From contig NZ_JAYTLQ010000042.1 in assembly GCF_043729335.1 (NCBI RefSeq), positions 62,001 to 126,000 of the forward strand: a stretch of DNA of 64,000 nucleotides, given 5' to 3'. This stretch comes from Crenothrix sp043729335. Its GTDB lineage: Bacteria; Pseudomonadota; Gammaproteobacteria; Methylococcales; Methylomonadaceae. Shown here in pieces: positions 1 to 8,573 of the stretch. Position numbers and translations under genes: made by a program. The notes beneath the pieces were generated by a model that did not search any database, was not told the origin of the DNA, and was given only the letters and a program-made list of their open reading frames with translations. How positions within the stretch are numbered: the stretch's first letter is position 1; each line of letters opens with the position of its first letter.

Positions 1-1
1 A

Positions 2-514
2 GGCATGATGGCCGATGGTAATCCTTACACTGGCTTTCTGTATGCGGGTTTGATGATTAGTCCTGATGGCACGATTAAAGTGTTGGAATATAACTGCCGT
101 TTTGGTGATCCTGAAACCCAGCCCATTATGATGCGGATGAACAGCGATATAGTAGAGCTGTGTGAGTTTGCTTTAGCTGGCAAACTTGACAAGATTGATA
201 GTGATTGGGATGACCGAGTTGCTGTGGGTGTGGTTTTAGCGGCTGGCGGTTATCCTGATGCTTTCCAGTCTGGAGCGGTTATTTCGGGTTTGACGACAGA
301 TGAAGCTGCGGATAGAAAGGTGTTTCATGCCGGCACTAAGATGGTCGGCAATGATGTCGTTACTGCGGGTGGGCGTGTGTTGTGTGCGTGTGCGTTGGGG
401 GATACTGTTCTGGAAGCACAAACCAAAGCTTATGAATTAGCTAAAACTATAGATTGGGAGGGTATTTATTACCGGACGGATATTGGCTTTAAGGCGATAA
501 AAACCGATAACTAA
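2..514 (+). CDS. purD: Phosphoribosylamine-glycine ligase, C-terminal part (GAR synthetase)
   Basis: This is the 3' end of purD; the gene begins before the window and the frame is open back to base 2. PurD joins phosphoribosylamine and glycine using ATP in the second step of purine synthesis, in the cytoplasm. The visible piece is the end of the ATP-grasp fold, with the metal-binding signature NCRFGDPETQP near residues 31-41 of the fragment, followed by the small C-terminal domain (VAVGVVLAAGGYP, FHAGT, GGRVL). The reading frame is intact to a TAA stop. No purine gene follows, so any operon partner, often purH, must lie upstream. Family assignment is secure from these motifs. Confidence 0.95.
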   Translation, partial: GMMADGNPYTGFLYAGLMISPDGTIKVLEYNCRFGDPETQPIMMRMNSDIVELCEFALAGKLDKIDSDWDDRVAVGVVLAAGGYPDAFQSGAVISGLTTDEAADRKVFHAGTKMVGNDVVTAGGRVLCACALGDTVLEAQTKAYELAKTIDWEGIYYRTDIGFKAIKTDN

Positions 515-642
515 AATAGCTCGCTCTCTTGCTGATTTGCAGTGCTCACTTGTTTACTCAGTAAAAAAGTGAGGCTTGGCAGTTGGGGCAGAAAAAGTTT
601 AAGCTATTCAAAATGTCCAGCAATAAGCAAGGGAATACCACA

Positions 643-1275
643 ATGGCCTTAAGTGCAAAGTCAGAACCTGAAAATGCCTACCTATCCGAAGCAGAATATC
701 TGGTCACAGAGCCGGACTCTGAGGTGCGCCGTGAATATATTAACGGCCAACTTTATGCTATGGCTGGCGGAAGTGCCAACCACAATATTTTATCCGGCAA
801 TATCTTTGGTGAATTCAGAAACCATCTGAAAGGTACGCCCTGCGTGACATTTATGTCCGACATTAAAGTGCCGTTAAAGGTATCTTCAGGAAATAATTAT
901 GTGTATCCCGATGTATTGGTTGATTGCTCTAAAATTGAGGGTAAGAGTTATTTTTCAAACTCGCCTTTGCTTATTGTTGAAGTGTTATCTAAATCGACCC
1001 GAAAACGTGATCTGACTACAAAATTGTTGCGCTATATTAATCTGCCGTCTTTGTTGGAATATGTTGTGGTGGAGCAAGATTTTGTTCAGATACATGTTTT
1101 TCGGAAAAAAACGGATTGGAAAGATGAGTTTTATTTTCTGGGTGATTCAATTACTTTTGAGTCAATTGCCTTAACGCTTTCGGTTGCAGATATTTATGAT
1201 CGTGTTGAAAATGAAGATATGGATGAATTCAGGCAGGGTATTGTTGTTTTCGATCAGTCTGAAAATGACGGATAA
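643..1275 (+). CDS. Uma2 family (DUF820) endonuclease-like protein
   Basis: A 210-residue protein of the Uma2/DUF820 family, a PD-(D/E)XK nuclease-fold group that is abundant in cyanobacteria and some proteobacteria and whose biological role is unsettled. Visible marks are the N-terminal EAEYL...EVRREYINGQLYAMAG block, the YPDVLVD motif (PD near residues 89-90) and LIVEVLSKS (E near 113) with K/R-rich residues after it, the usual spacing for this family. The start at 643 gives the family's normal N-terminus and has an AAGGGA element about 8 bases upstream; ATG 613 and TTG 583 in the same frame would add an unmatched leader. The gene stands alone between purD and a small ribbon-helix-helix gene. 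Nuclease activity is inferred from the fold only. Confidence 0.8.
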   Translation: MALSAKSEPENAYLSEAEYLVTEPDSEVRREYINGQLYAMAGGSANHNILSGNIFGEFRNHLKGTPCVTFMSDIKVPLKVSSGNNYVYPDVLVDCSKIEGKSYFSNSPLLIVEVLSKSTRKRDLTTKLLRYINLPSLLEYVVVEQDFVQIHVFRKKTDWKDEFYFLGDSITFESIALTLSVADIYDRVENEDMDEFRQGIVVFDQSENDG

Positions 1276-1315
1276 CGCAGTATTTGATCATTTACGTGCT
1301 CGTACAAAAACAGGC

Positions 1316-1510
1316 TTATAAACAACGTTTGGCTGGCGTTGGGTCTGGAATTGCTGCTCTCAGTCGGAACTGGGATTCAGCATCAGATTCCATTAATATT
1401 CGGGTTGAAAACTCTTTAAATAGTTTGTTAAGGCTGATGCCTTTGCGGGATGCCAGCATTTTAAAACGTTCGTGGTGATCATCCGCCAGTCGTATAGTCA
1501 TAATACTCAT
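1316..1510 (-). CDS. Small ribbon-helix-helix (HicB/CopG-like) DNA-binding protein
   Basis: A 64-residue protein whose first part, MSIMTIRLADDHHERFKML followed by SRKGISLNKLFKEF, is typical of a ribbon-helix-helix DNA-binding fold: a short beta strand, then two helices with the GISLN turn. Such proteins usually act as antitoxins or autorepressors. No toxin gene is visible on either side; the neighbours are a Uma2-like gene pointing toward it and the restriction locus pointing away. The C-terminus after residue 50 (AAIPDPTPAKRCL) does not look conserved and may be altered. The ATG at 1510 is preferred to 1534 because the conserved strand starts there and a GAGAAG element precedes it. Function as an antitoxin is inference. 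Confidence 0.55.
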   Translation of the reverse strand: MSIMTIRLADDHHERFKMLASRKGISLNKLFKEFSTRILMESDAESQFRLRAAIPDPTPAKRCL

Positions 1511-1750
1511 GATTTTTCTTCTCGAAAAAAACATCTAAAACCTTGGTTTAAACAATTTTGAGTTCGCAATAAAAACTTTACACCTTCACAGAATACGCTT
1601 AATAAATTTATAGAATATTGACAGCCGAATATTTGTGAGACAATTGGTGTACCGCATCTCTTTCACGAACAATGAACTTTTCTAGCCTAAAATTCTGGAA
1701 ATAATCATTTTACATTAGCAGTTCACCCAAATCACAAGAAAAAATCTAAG

Positions 1751-2806
1751 ATGAAATACCTTCAAAAAATTCTGTTCGGTAGCCCTGGAACAGGTAAAAG
1801 CCATCTAATTGACCAAGAGATTATTCCTTACGAATTAAGTATTGATGTTGAAAAAACTCCTGCAAACATCATTAAAACAGTATTTCATCCTGAATACACT
1901 TACGGCGATTTTGTCGGTAAACTCATGCCGATAACTCGTTCCAGTAAAGTCGAATACAATTTTTACGAAGGTCATTTTTTAAAAGCACTCGGACAAGCCT
2001 ATAAAAACATCATAGCCGCGCATGATAAACATGGTAATCGCATTGAAGGCTTAGAAATCGAAAACGTCGTGTTGGTGATTGACGAAATCAATCGTGGCAA
2101 TTCAGCGGCAATTTTCGGCACCACATTTCAATTGCTTGATAGAAATACTGGCGGTTGGTCAAGTTATTGTGTGAGCGTGAACGAGATTATTTTTCATAAA
2201 ATTTTAGAGCTAATTGGCGTAACATTCAGCTACGATTCAAATCAAAGAATTGATGAATACCGTTTAAAACCACATGACAGCGTAAAAAATTTGGCGACGT
2301 TGCAAACCAAGTTAAACTTTTTGAAGTTTGATTTAATCAACCAAACGGTAAAAATTCCGCCCAATTTATCGATTGTTGCCAGTATGAATACTTCCGATAG
2401 TTCTATTTATTACATGGATAGCGCATTTAAACGCCGTTGGGAATGGGAGTTTATTGACATCGACTCCACGACTGTTTCAGAAAAAGGTGTTGCGTTTAGA
2501 AATCGTGAGGAATGGAAAGCATTTGTTGGTAAGTTGAACATATTTATTAAAAGTAATCACAAATACATTCGTGGTATCGAAGACAAGCAGGTCGGACATT
2601 ACTTCATTACTGACGATGAAATTAAAAAATCCAGTGTACAGAATAAATTAATGTTTTTTTTGTGGGATAGCGTTTTTAACCGCGATAAAAAGCCGCTAAT
2701 CACCTTGTTATTTGGTGAAAGCAGCAAACACCATGACGAATTGATTACGTTTGGAGATTTTGCGAAACAAGTTAATAATTTCATCGAAAAAATCAACCTT
2801 CTATAG
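1751..2806 (+). CDS. McrB/LlaJI-R1-like AAA+ NTPase of a restriction system
   Basis: A 351-residue AAA+ NTPase of the McrB group, the motor subunit of modification-dependent McrBC and of LlaJI-type restriction systems. Walker A is GSPGTGKS (residues 10-17). The Walker B region is VVLVIDEINRGN (about 107-117), the NRGN form typical of McrB. The sensor region is SIVASMNTSDSS (about 207-218), followed by DSAFKRRWEW. There is no N-terminal DNA-recognition domain, since Walker A begins at residue 10, so target recognition must lie in a partner protein. The gene ends 2 bases before the next ORF and is clearly cotranscribed with it. The locus is visibly A+T-richer than its surroundings. GTP rather than ATP use is expected from the family but not shown here. 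Confidence 0.85.
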   Translation: MKYLQKILFGSPGTGKSHLIDQEIIPYELSIDVEKTPANIIKTVFHPEYTYGDFVGKLMPITRSSKVEYNFYEGHFLKALGQAYKNIIAAHDKHGNRIEGLEIENVVLVIDEINRGNSAAIFGTTFQLLDRNTGGWSSYCVSVNEIIFHKILELIGVTFSYDSNQRIDEYRLKPHDSVKNLATLQTKLNFLKFDLINQTVKIPPNLSIVASMNTSDSSIYYMDSAFKRRWEWEFIDIDSTTVSEKGVAFRNREEWKAFVGKLNIFIKSNHKYIRGIEDKQVGHYFITDDEIKKSSVQNKLMFFLWDSVFNRDKKPLITLLFGESSKHHDELITFGDFAKQVNNFIEKINLL

Positions 2807-2808
2807 GC

Positions 2809-4449
2809 ATGCTTAACTTTAAAACGTTAACGCTGGATAAACGTGCAGATCCCAGCAATTTAAGTTCTTTTGTTGGCATTCGACGTGGTCTGAGTAATGG
2901 ATTAGAGTTTCGCTTGCCCCGTGGTTTTGAACAATTTCCCGATGATAATTTTGACGCAACCAAAAAATTGTTTTTCCGAATGTATAGCACGTTTAAAAAA
3001 TTTGAACGTGACAGCACAAGGGATATTTTAGATCAATACGCATCAGGTAAAGATAACATTGAAAAACAAAATAATGGCTATAGTTTTAAAGATAAAGAGG
3101 AAAACGATGTTGTGTTATATAGCAAAATTGCGTTAATAGAAAATTTGCTTGAGGCTTACCATGATTTAGCACTGGATGTGATTGAAAGGCGAATTGGTAC
3201 AGACGAAAAAGTAGATTATTCAAAAATTGACCGCTATTTACACAAAGCGATTTATTTGCCGAATAACGTGATTTATATCGACGAAATGGATTTGGCGAGG
3301 CAGACATTACAATATGAATCTGCAACGTTGATTGATTTATTTTGTTTCATCTTATCGGAATTACAAAATGAATTGGAGCAAGAAACTGATACTCGTGTGC
3401 AAGAATTAGCGCATCGTTTTAGCGAACAGCATTTAGGTTACGAACAATCCTTGTTTAATGAAGAAACGTTTGAAATTACTCTCAGCACATTGAAAGACAT
3501 TTTGGACGATGTTGACAAGCATACAACCTATAAAGACGATGATTATTGGCGGCTTTACGAAGCAATAGAGACTTTTCTTTATGGCGAGTTAGATATGGAA
3601 TGTCCACGCGAAGATGGCACGTTTTGGGGAATTAGTAACTTTTCATCCATTTGGGAAGACATGTGTAGTGCCTATGCCTTCGCAAATTTTAATGATATTG
3701 CTTATGCTGATACAAATATTGTTTTTAATGGATGCCGTGTTGCAAATACAACATCAGCAGGGTATTACCCGATTTATAAAAAAGAGAATTTTACAGACTC
3801 GTTTTTTATTGAGTTCCGTGGTAACAAACGTTGGATGCGCCCTGATTTGGTTCGCGGTATATCATTAGATGAAAAGAAAAATGCAAGTGATTGGATATTT
3901 AACAAAGCAATAGAAATAATAATTAAAAATAATCATGGGATTGCAATTGACTTTGATGTGAAGCTAATCGATAAAAAACAAGTGAAACTATATCAATTGT
4001 TGTGTTCAAACTTAAAAACAGCAATGACACCAGGATCAAAAGTTATAGGCGAGAATAGTTTCAAGTGCTATCGTAATTCAGAAGTTGAAAAACAAAAAAA
4101 TAAAATAAAAGACATGTATAGATCCCAACCTAAATTACCACACGGAGTTCTTTTGCTTGATTGGAAATATATGGATGCAGATTGTTTTATTCATTTTAAT
4201 AAAAAAGTACAGGTTGATATAACAAAACAGCTTTGCTATGAACTCTGTTTGAAAAAATCTCAAGCGGACACATCAATTGAAAATCACTTTGTGATTCCTT
4301 CGTTTTACGCTGAACCCGATGAATTAGAAGATGCTATTGGTAATTTTATGGACAATGCAATATTACACTCAAGCCTTCTAGCAAATAAAATTAAGGTATT
4401 TAAAGCTAACTTTTTAGAAATCCAAGCAGCATATTTAAGTCATGATTGA
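2809..4449 (+). CDS. LlaJI-R2/McrC-like restriction subunit with PD-(D/E)XK nuclease motif
   Basis: A 546-residue protein encoded 2 bases after the McrB-like gene. The long N-terminal part (about 1-270) is helical and acidic and has no motif I can name. The C-terminal part contains SSIWEDMCSAYAF (E near 283), WMRPDLV (D near 346) and LLLDWKYMD (D451, K453), which together form a PD-(D/E)XK nuclease core like that of LlaJI-family endonucleases. About 100 residues separate the PD and DWK elements, more than in minimal nucleases. In McrBC and LlaJI systems the second gene supplies the nuclease driven by the McrB-type NTPase, which matches the order here. LlaJI kinship is from motif memory; McrC/DUF2357 is the close alternative. 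Confidence 0.65.
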   Translation: MLNFKTLTLDKRADPSNLSSFVGIRRGLSNGLEFRLPRGFEQFPDDNFDATKKLFFRMYSTFKKFERDSTRDILDQYASGKDNIEKQNNGYSFKDKEENDVVLYSKIALIENLLEAYHDLALDVIERRIGTDEKVDYSKIDRYLHKAIYLPNNVIYIDEMDLARQTLQYESATLIDLFCFILSELQNELEQETDTRVQELAHRFSEQHLGYEQSLFNEETFEITLSTLKDILDDVDKHTTYKDDDYWRLYEAIETFLYGELDMECPREDGTFWGISNFSSIWEDMCSAYAFANFNDIAYADTNIVFNGCRVANTTSAGYYPIYKKENFTDSFFIEFRGNKRWMRPDLVRGISLDEKKNASDWIFNKAIEIIIKNNHGIAIDFDVKLIDKKQVKLYQLLCSNLKTAMTPGSKVIGENSFKCYRNSEVEKQKNKIKDMYRSQPKLPHGVLLLDWKYMDADCFIHFNKKVQVDITKQLCYELCLKKSQADTSIENHFVIPSFYAEPDELEDAIGNFMDNAILHSSLLANKIKVFKANFLEIQAAYLSHD

Positions 4450-4885
4450 AATAAAATCACAAGCTAGAAGCCACTTTGTCGGCTACTTGGGTGTTAAAAA
4501 TTATTCAGAAATCGAAAAAAATTTGATTTTACCCACTGTTCGGAAGTTTTTTGAAGTGCGAGGCATTCACGTATTCAAGCCTATTAACGAGCAAGCAGCC
4601 ATTTCAGATTTAGATTTTAATCGAAAAAAATTTGATAATTTCTTCGCGCATTTTTATGATTTTATTGTCAGTGATATTAACAAAAATGGTGATGATGTTG
4701 AAGCCATTGTTAAGTATTGCATCACGTTAGACGAAACCAATTGCAGTAAAACCTGCGAGAAAACGCAAATCCGGTATGACGAAATTTTACTTTTTGATCA
4801 GCCGGTATTTTATTTTATTTATGTAGATATTAAAGATATTTTTGCTTCTTTGCGCTCAGTAACTATTGTTGATTTCAAAAAGTAA
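4442..4885 (+). CDS. Unknown third protein of the McrB/LlaJI-like locus
   Basis: A 147-residue protein whose ATG overlaps the last 8 bases of the nuclease gene in another frame, a sign of translational coupling. I do not recognise the family. Visible features are a basic N-terminus (IEIKSQARSHFVGYLGVKNY), an aromatic-rich middle (FDNFFAHFYDFIV) and two cysteines in CSKTC near residues 99-103. The strongly hydrophobic and aromatic C-terminal stretch, FDQPVFYFIYVDI, looks like a buried beta strand rather than a membrane span. The end, VDFKK, leaves 309 bases of empty sequence before the next gene. Coupling suggests that it serves the restriction complex, for example in target binding, regulation or immunity, but that is inference only. 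Confidence 0.7.
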   Translation: MIEIKSQARSHFVGYLGVKNYSEIEKNLILPTVRKFFEVRGIHVFKPINEQAAISDLDFNRKKFDNFFAHFYDFIVSDINKNGDDVEAIVKYCITLDETNCSKTCEKTQIRYDEILLFDQPVFYFIYVDIKDIFASLRSVTIVDFKK

Positions 4886-5194
4886 TTAGGTGTTTAAGGG
4901 TTACCAGCTGGTGTTTTCGATCCGCTCCAATTGCAAACAGGCAGTAATATCTCATCCGTTAATTCATTAATTCATTAATACGCACTTAAAGATCAGCTTG
5001 GATTTTAACAATGGATACCATCAGTTATTCAACTTTCGCAACCAACTGACCAGAGCACATTAGCGTTAATCATTTAAAAAACAATATCTTAAGAATTTAT
5101 ATTTTTCCGGAAAGTTTTACTCAAACAAATTTCCAATACTTCTATCCCAAAAATAAACTAAAATATCTATTTTAAAATAGTTACTTTTAAAGCA
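4886..5194. other. Intergenic stretch with nothing recognised
   Basis: About 310 A+T-rich bases lie between the restriction locus and the lone antitoxin gene. I see no convincing ORF, RNA gene or strong hairpin. The segment 'attcattaattcattaata' near 4961-4980 is a short tandem repeat of attcatta units. Confidence 0.5.
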
Positions 5195-5461
5195 ATGCAA
5201 CTTACCATCTCCCAACTACAATCCAAGCATAAAGCACTGGTGGCGGCACTTAAACGTGGCGAAATGGTAGAAATCACCTATCATGGCCAAACACTCGGCA
5301 TTGTGCATCCAGCTACGCATACTATCAACACCCAAGAACAAGAAGCCGCAATGAACGCCTTTTTTGGGTTACACAAAGACAGTAGTATTGCCTCTGTAGA
5401 AGAAGAATTACGTATTATACGCAAGGGAAGACAGAACAAACTTGGACGGCCTGACAAATAG
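5195..5461 (+). CDS. Phd/YefM-like antitoxin without a neighbouring toxin
   Basis: An 88-residue protein resembling type II antitoxins of the Phd/YefM group. It opens with a strand-helix unit (MQLTISQLQSKHKALVAALKRG) and then EMVEITYHGQTLGIVHP, the usual 'give the protein a name and a repressible operator' half of these antitoxins, followed by a charged C-terminal tail that would bind a toxin. Normally a PIN or RelE-like toxin follows within a few bases. Here the next gene is a convergent transporter ending 11 bases away, and no toxin is found upstream. It may be a solitary antitoxin acting in trans or a remnant. The family call is moderate. Confidence 0.6.
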   Translation: MQLTISQLQSKHKALVAALKRGEMVEITYHGQTLGIVHPATHTINTQEQEAAMNAFFGLHKDSSIASVEEELRIIRKGRQNKLGRPDK

Positions 5462-5471
5462 TGAACCCGCA

Positions 5472-6881
5472 TTATTTACCAATATCATTTAAATCCTCAG
5501 CAATACCCCCAGCCGAAATTTTATGTCGCAACGCCTGCTGCAACTGTTTATCTATCGGAAAATTCCACAAAAACGGCACACCAAATAGCATAATCACACA
5601 GGGCACCCAGCCATAAATAGCCAACAATGCCGTTATAGACGAGGATGTATGGATAGCTTGTGTCGGATCAAAGCCAAACAGCGACGGCAAAGACGTACCC
5701 AACAAAACGCCCAAACCGATAGCCAACTTGCTCGCCACACCCCATATCGAAAAATACAATCCTGTGCGCTGCCTGCCTGAAGCTACCGTATCAAAATCCA
5801 CTACATCGGCACCAATGGAGCTGGACAAAAAGAAAATAGAAGCCAAACTGCTACCACGCAGCAAAATAAGAGCGACATACAACACCGTATCGCCCTCCCC
5901 CACCAACGGCAGAAAAACACTCCACAACGCTATCCAAAGCGCACACAAAGAAATCGCCCGATGCTTACCTAATTTGTCAGACACCCAAATCCATACCGGC
6001 AAACACAGTATTGAAATAAAATTTTCCGCCATAATCATCGGCGCAAATAAATCCGGCGCTTTAACCACATGATTCAACACAAAACGGTGCAAAGTTGCCT
6101 GCATTAATACCGCTGTGCCAAATAATACAACGGCCGCCAAAGTACGCAAAAAAGCCTGGTTTTGCGCCATCACCCTCAACGCTTGCCAGGTTTTCTTAAA
6201 GATAGCTTCGTTTGCCACGGGCTGTAAATCAACAGTCGCTAAAATTTCCGGTTCACGTTCCGGCACTTTCCAAAGTGTTGCCATCACTAACAACGGCTGG
6301 ATGACAACAATCAATATAGCAATGGCCATGAGCTGCAAGCGCACATCCGTAACGCCTTTTATTGTCATCACAATCAAAATGGCTAAAAACAGCATCTGGC
6401 CAAAAAATCCGAATGCCTCGCGCCATGCCGTTACCCGCGAACGCTCTGCGTAATCGGTGGAAAGCTCTGCACCCCAAGCTTTGTAAGGCAAATCAACAAA
6501 GGTATAAGCTAAATAAAGCAAACTCGACCAGACAAATAAATAAGTTATCGACACATCCTTGCCGGGAACAAAAACCATCCACGCACACACTATTAATAAA
6601 GGTGTACCGACAGCAAGCCACGGTTTACGTCTGCCCCAGCGTGTGCGCATCTTATCGCTCATTACCCCGACAATAGGATCTATCAAAATATCCAAAAACC
6701 GCGATGCCGCTATCGCCAACCCCACACTGGCCATGGGTAAGCCTAACTCATCTGCGTAAAATGAAGGGATAAAAAGCGCCAACGGCAAAATGACGATTGC
6801 ATGGGTTAAATGCGGCAATCCATACAAAATCATTAAGTTACGTGATAATGGCTTGGAATTAGATAAGTCGTGTTTCGACAT
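5472..6881 (-). CDS. MFS transporter of the GPH (glycoside-pentoside-hexuronide) cation symporter type
   Basis: A 469-residue polytopic membrane protein with about twelve hydrophobic segments. The N-terminal half carries the features of the GPH family (MelB-like): YGLPHLTHAIVILPLALFIP, then DILIDPIVGVMSDKMRTRWGRRKPW. The last stretch is the family's cytoplasmic loop signature, with an acidic residue in helix two and a basic loop. Family members move sugars, glycosides or related solutes with H+ or Na+ across the inner membrane. No sugar-catabolism gene is adjacent, so the substrate cannot be named. The ATG at 6881 sits just before a hydrophobic helix and is preceded by 200 bases of upstream sequence. 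It converges with the antitoxin gene. Confidence in fold and family is high, in substrate nil. Confidence 0.82.
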   Translation of the reverse strand: MSKHDLSNSKPLSRNLMILYGLPHLTHAIVILPLALFIPSFYADELGLPMASVGLAIAASRFLDILIDPIVGVMSDKMRTRWGRRKPWLAVGTPLLIVCAWMVFVPGKDVSITYLFVWSSLLYLAYTFVDLPYKAWGAELSTDYAERSRVTAWREAFGFFGQMLFLAILIVMTIKGVTDVRLQLMAIAILIVVIQPLLVMATLWKVPEREPEILATVDLQPVANEAIFKKTWQALRVMAQNQAFLRTLAAVVLFGTAVLMQATLHRFVLNHVVKAPDLFAPMIMAENFISILCLPVWIWVSDKLGKHRAISLCALWIALWSVFLPLVGEGDTVLYVALILLRGSSLASIFFLSSSIGADVVDFDTVASGRQRTGLYFSIWGVASKLAIGLGVLLGTSLPSLFGFDPTQAIHTSSSITALLAIYGWVPCVIMLFGVPFLWNFPIDKQLQQALRHKISAGGIAEDLNDIGK

Positions 6882-7085
6882 AGTGTTACCCCGATTGCAA
6901 ATGGATTTTTAATGGAATTATTTTACACCTTGCTAATATAAAACCACCTACAAACTCGTCTTTTAAGGCTTTAATGAACCTCCTGATGTTTTAACATCAC
7001 TAATGCTTTTAAGCTCCAACTGCTTGACACTGAGATTTATCTTTGTCGGCTTAAAACATAAATAACCATAATTACTGGAAATATC

Positions 7086-7547
7086 ATGGCAATCACCTAT
7101 CCCCTCAGTGTTTATTACGATGCCTCATGCCGCTTATGCAACAGCGAAATGCAAAACATCAAGCTGCATGATATCAATAATCAATTAATACTTATCGATT
7201 GTTCTGCGCCGGATTTTGATGATAACGTTTGCAAAATCAACAATATTAATTTGGAAGATATGATGATTCGCCTTCATGTGCAAGATGCTCAAGGAAAATG
7301 GCTTATTGGCGTAACAGCGTTTGAACTGATCTATCAAACCATAGGTATGGATTTTGTGGCTAAAATTTGGCGACTGCCCATTACTCGAATTTGGCTATAT
7401 CCATTCATCGCTAAACATAGAAATGCCCTTTCAAAACTTGGTGTCCCGCAATTGTTTGATCTTACGCTGAAATTTATGGCAAAACGCGCGGAAAAGCGCA
7501 GCCGCTTATGCAGCGAAGGCCGTTGTTCTATCAATGATTTAAAATAA
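7086..7547 (+). CDS. Thiol-disulfide oxidoreductase-like protein, DCC family (DUF393)
   Basis: A 153-residue protein of the DCC (DUF393) family, named for its conserved D-x-x-C-x-x-C motif, here YYDASCRLC near residues 9-17. This places two redox-active cysteines directly after a beta strand, as in thioredoxin-like folds. The middle part (LEDMMIRLHVQDAQGKW...TAFELIYQ) is also typical. Several basic and cysteine residues in the C-terminus (RSRLCSEGRC) are unusual and could bind metal or form a disulfide. The protein has no signal peptide and should be cytoplasmic. It is a single-gene unit with its own 200-base upstream region. The substrate is unknown for the family. Confidence 0.8.
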   Translation: MAITYPLSVYYDASCRLCNSEMQNIKLHDINNQLILIDCSAPDFDDNVCKINNINLEDMMIRLHVQDAQGKWLIGVTAFELIYQTIGMDFVAKIWRLPITRIWLYPFIAKHRNALSKLGVPQLFDLTLKFMAKRAEKRSRLCSEGRCSINDLK

Positions 7548-7674
7548 GTATGCTGAGAGATTACAGAAACTTAATGGCTATTTACAAAAAAATGTAACAA
7601 ATCCGCTTAAACCCGTCTAATCGGTTTTACCCCTGTTCTATTTGAATCAACACTTGTAAATTAGGAGAGTAATC

Positions 7675-8559
7675 ATGAAGATATTAGTCTGTGGTGCAAC
7701 CGGCTTTGTGGGCCGCCATTTAACCTCCGCTTTACGCGCCACAGGCAATACCGTGGTGCGGGGTGTGCGTAAGCCCTCACACCCTGATGACATTGCGGTA
7801 GATTATTGTAAAGATACGATAAAGGAGGATTGGTTACCCAAACTGGCTGGAATTGATGCAGTAGTCAATGCCGTTGGCGTATTGCGTGATAGCGCCGCTC
7901 AACCGATGGCTCTGCTGCTGGAACAAACCCCTATTGCACTATTTTCAGCTTGTGAGGAAGCCGGCGTTAAACGTATCGTGCAAATATCCGCATTAGGTAT
8001 TGATAAAGGCATAGAAACGCCTTATTTTCAAAAACGCCGCGCGCCAGAAGCGTTTTTAAATAACATGCCTCATGCCATACGTCATCTTATATTGCGTCCG
8101 TCGGTTATTTACGGCGAGGATGGTGCCAGCGCAAAATTGTTCCGGTTTCTGGCAGAATTGCCTGTACATAGTTTACCTGCTGGTGGCAAACAACGCTTGC
8201 AACCTGTTAATATTGATGACATTTGCATAGCCGTTACCCGTTGGATAGCAGATGACCACGCGCAAAGCCAAACCGTTTCTGCGGTAGGGTTAGAAGCCAC
8301 CGATATGCGCGGCATGCTAGATAGCTACCGAAAACAGCTGCATCATTCTGAAGCAGTGCATGTTTATATTCCTGGCATTTTAATAAAATTAACCGCATTA
8401 ATGGGCGATGTTATCCCCGCCAGCCCTTTATGCAGCGATACGCTGGCTATGCTCAATGCAGGTAATGAGGCAGATAGCACCGCGTTTTCCCATTTATTGG
8501 GGCATCCGCCCAGAAGTTACCAAAATTTCATCGTCAAAGATAAATCCCATTCTCTGTAA
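7675..8559 (+). CDS. Atypical short-chain dehydrogenase / NAD(P)-dependent epimerase-like protein
   Basis: A 294-residue Rossmann protein. The nucleotide-binding motif is GATGFVGRHL (residues 8-17), the extended/atypical SDR form. It also has AVVNAVGVLRD, VKRIVQISALGI and the region LRPSVIYGEDGAS. The catalytic YxxxK is not evident in the usual place (YFQKRRAPE instead), as in NDUFA9-like or NmrA-like SDRs that bind NAD(P) without classical catalysis. There is a good Shine-Dalgarno, AGGAGAG, about 8 bases before the ATG. The gene converges on the flavoprotein gene with a 14-base gap. In many proteobacteria such genes act on membrane lipids or quinones; here the substrate is unknown. Confidence 0.8.
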   Translation: MKILVCGATGFVGRHLTSALRATGNTVVRGVRKPSHPDDIAVDYCKDTIKEDWLPKLAGIDAVVNAVGVLRDSAAQPMALLLEQTPIALFSACEEAGVKRIVQISALGIDKGIETPYFQKRRAPEAFLNNMPHAIRHLILRPSVIYGEDGASAKLFRFLAELPVHSLPAGGKQRLQPVNIDDICIAVTRWIADDHAQSQTVSAVGLEATDMRGMLDSYRKQLHHSEAVHVYIPGILIKLTALMGDVIPASPLCSDTLAMLNAGNEADSTAFSHLLGHPPRSYQNFIVKDKSHSL

Positions 8560-8573
8560 AACAAGATAGGGCG

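Noticed and set aside
583..642. Upstream extension of the Uma2-like gene to TTG 583 or ATG 613
   Set aside because: The added residues do not match the family; the ATG at 643 has a Shine-Dalgarno element at the right distance.
1618..1646. TTGACA at 1618 as promoter of the restriction locus
   Set aside because: No convincing -10 box lies 16-18 bases downstream.
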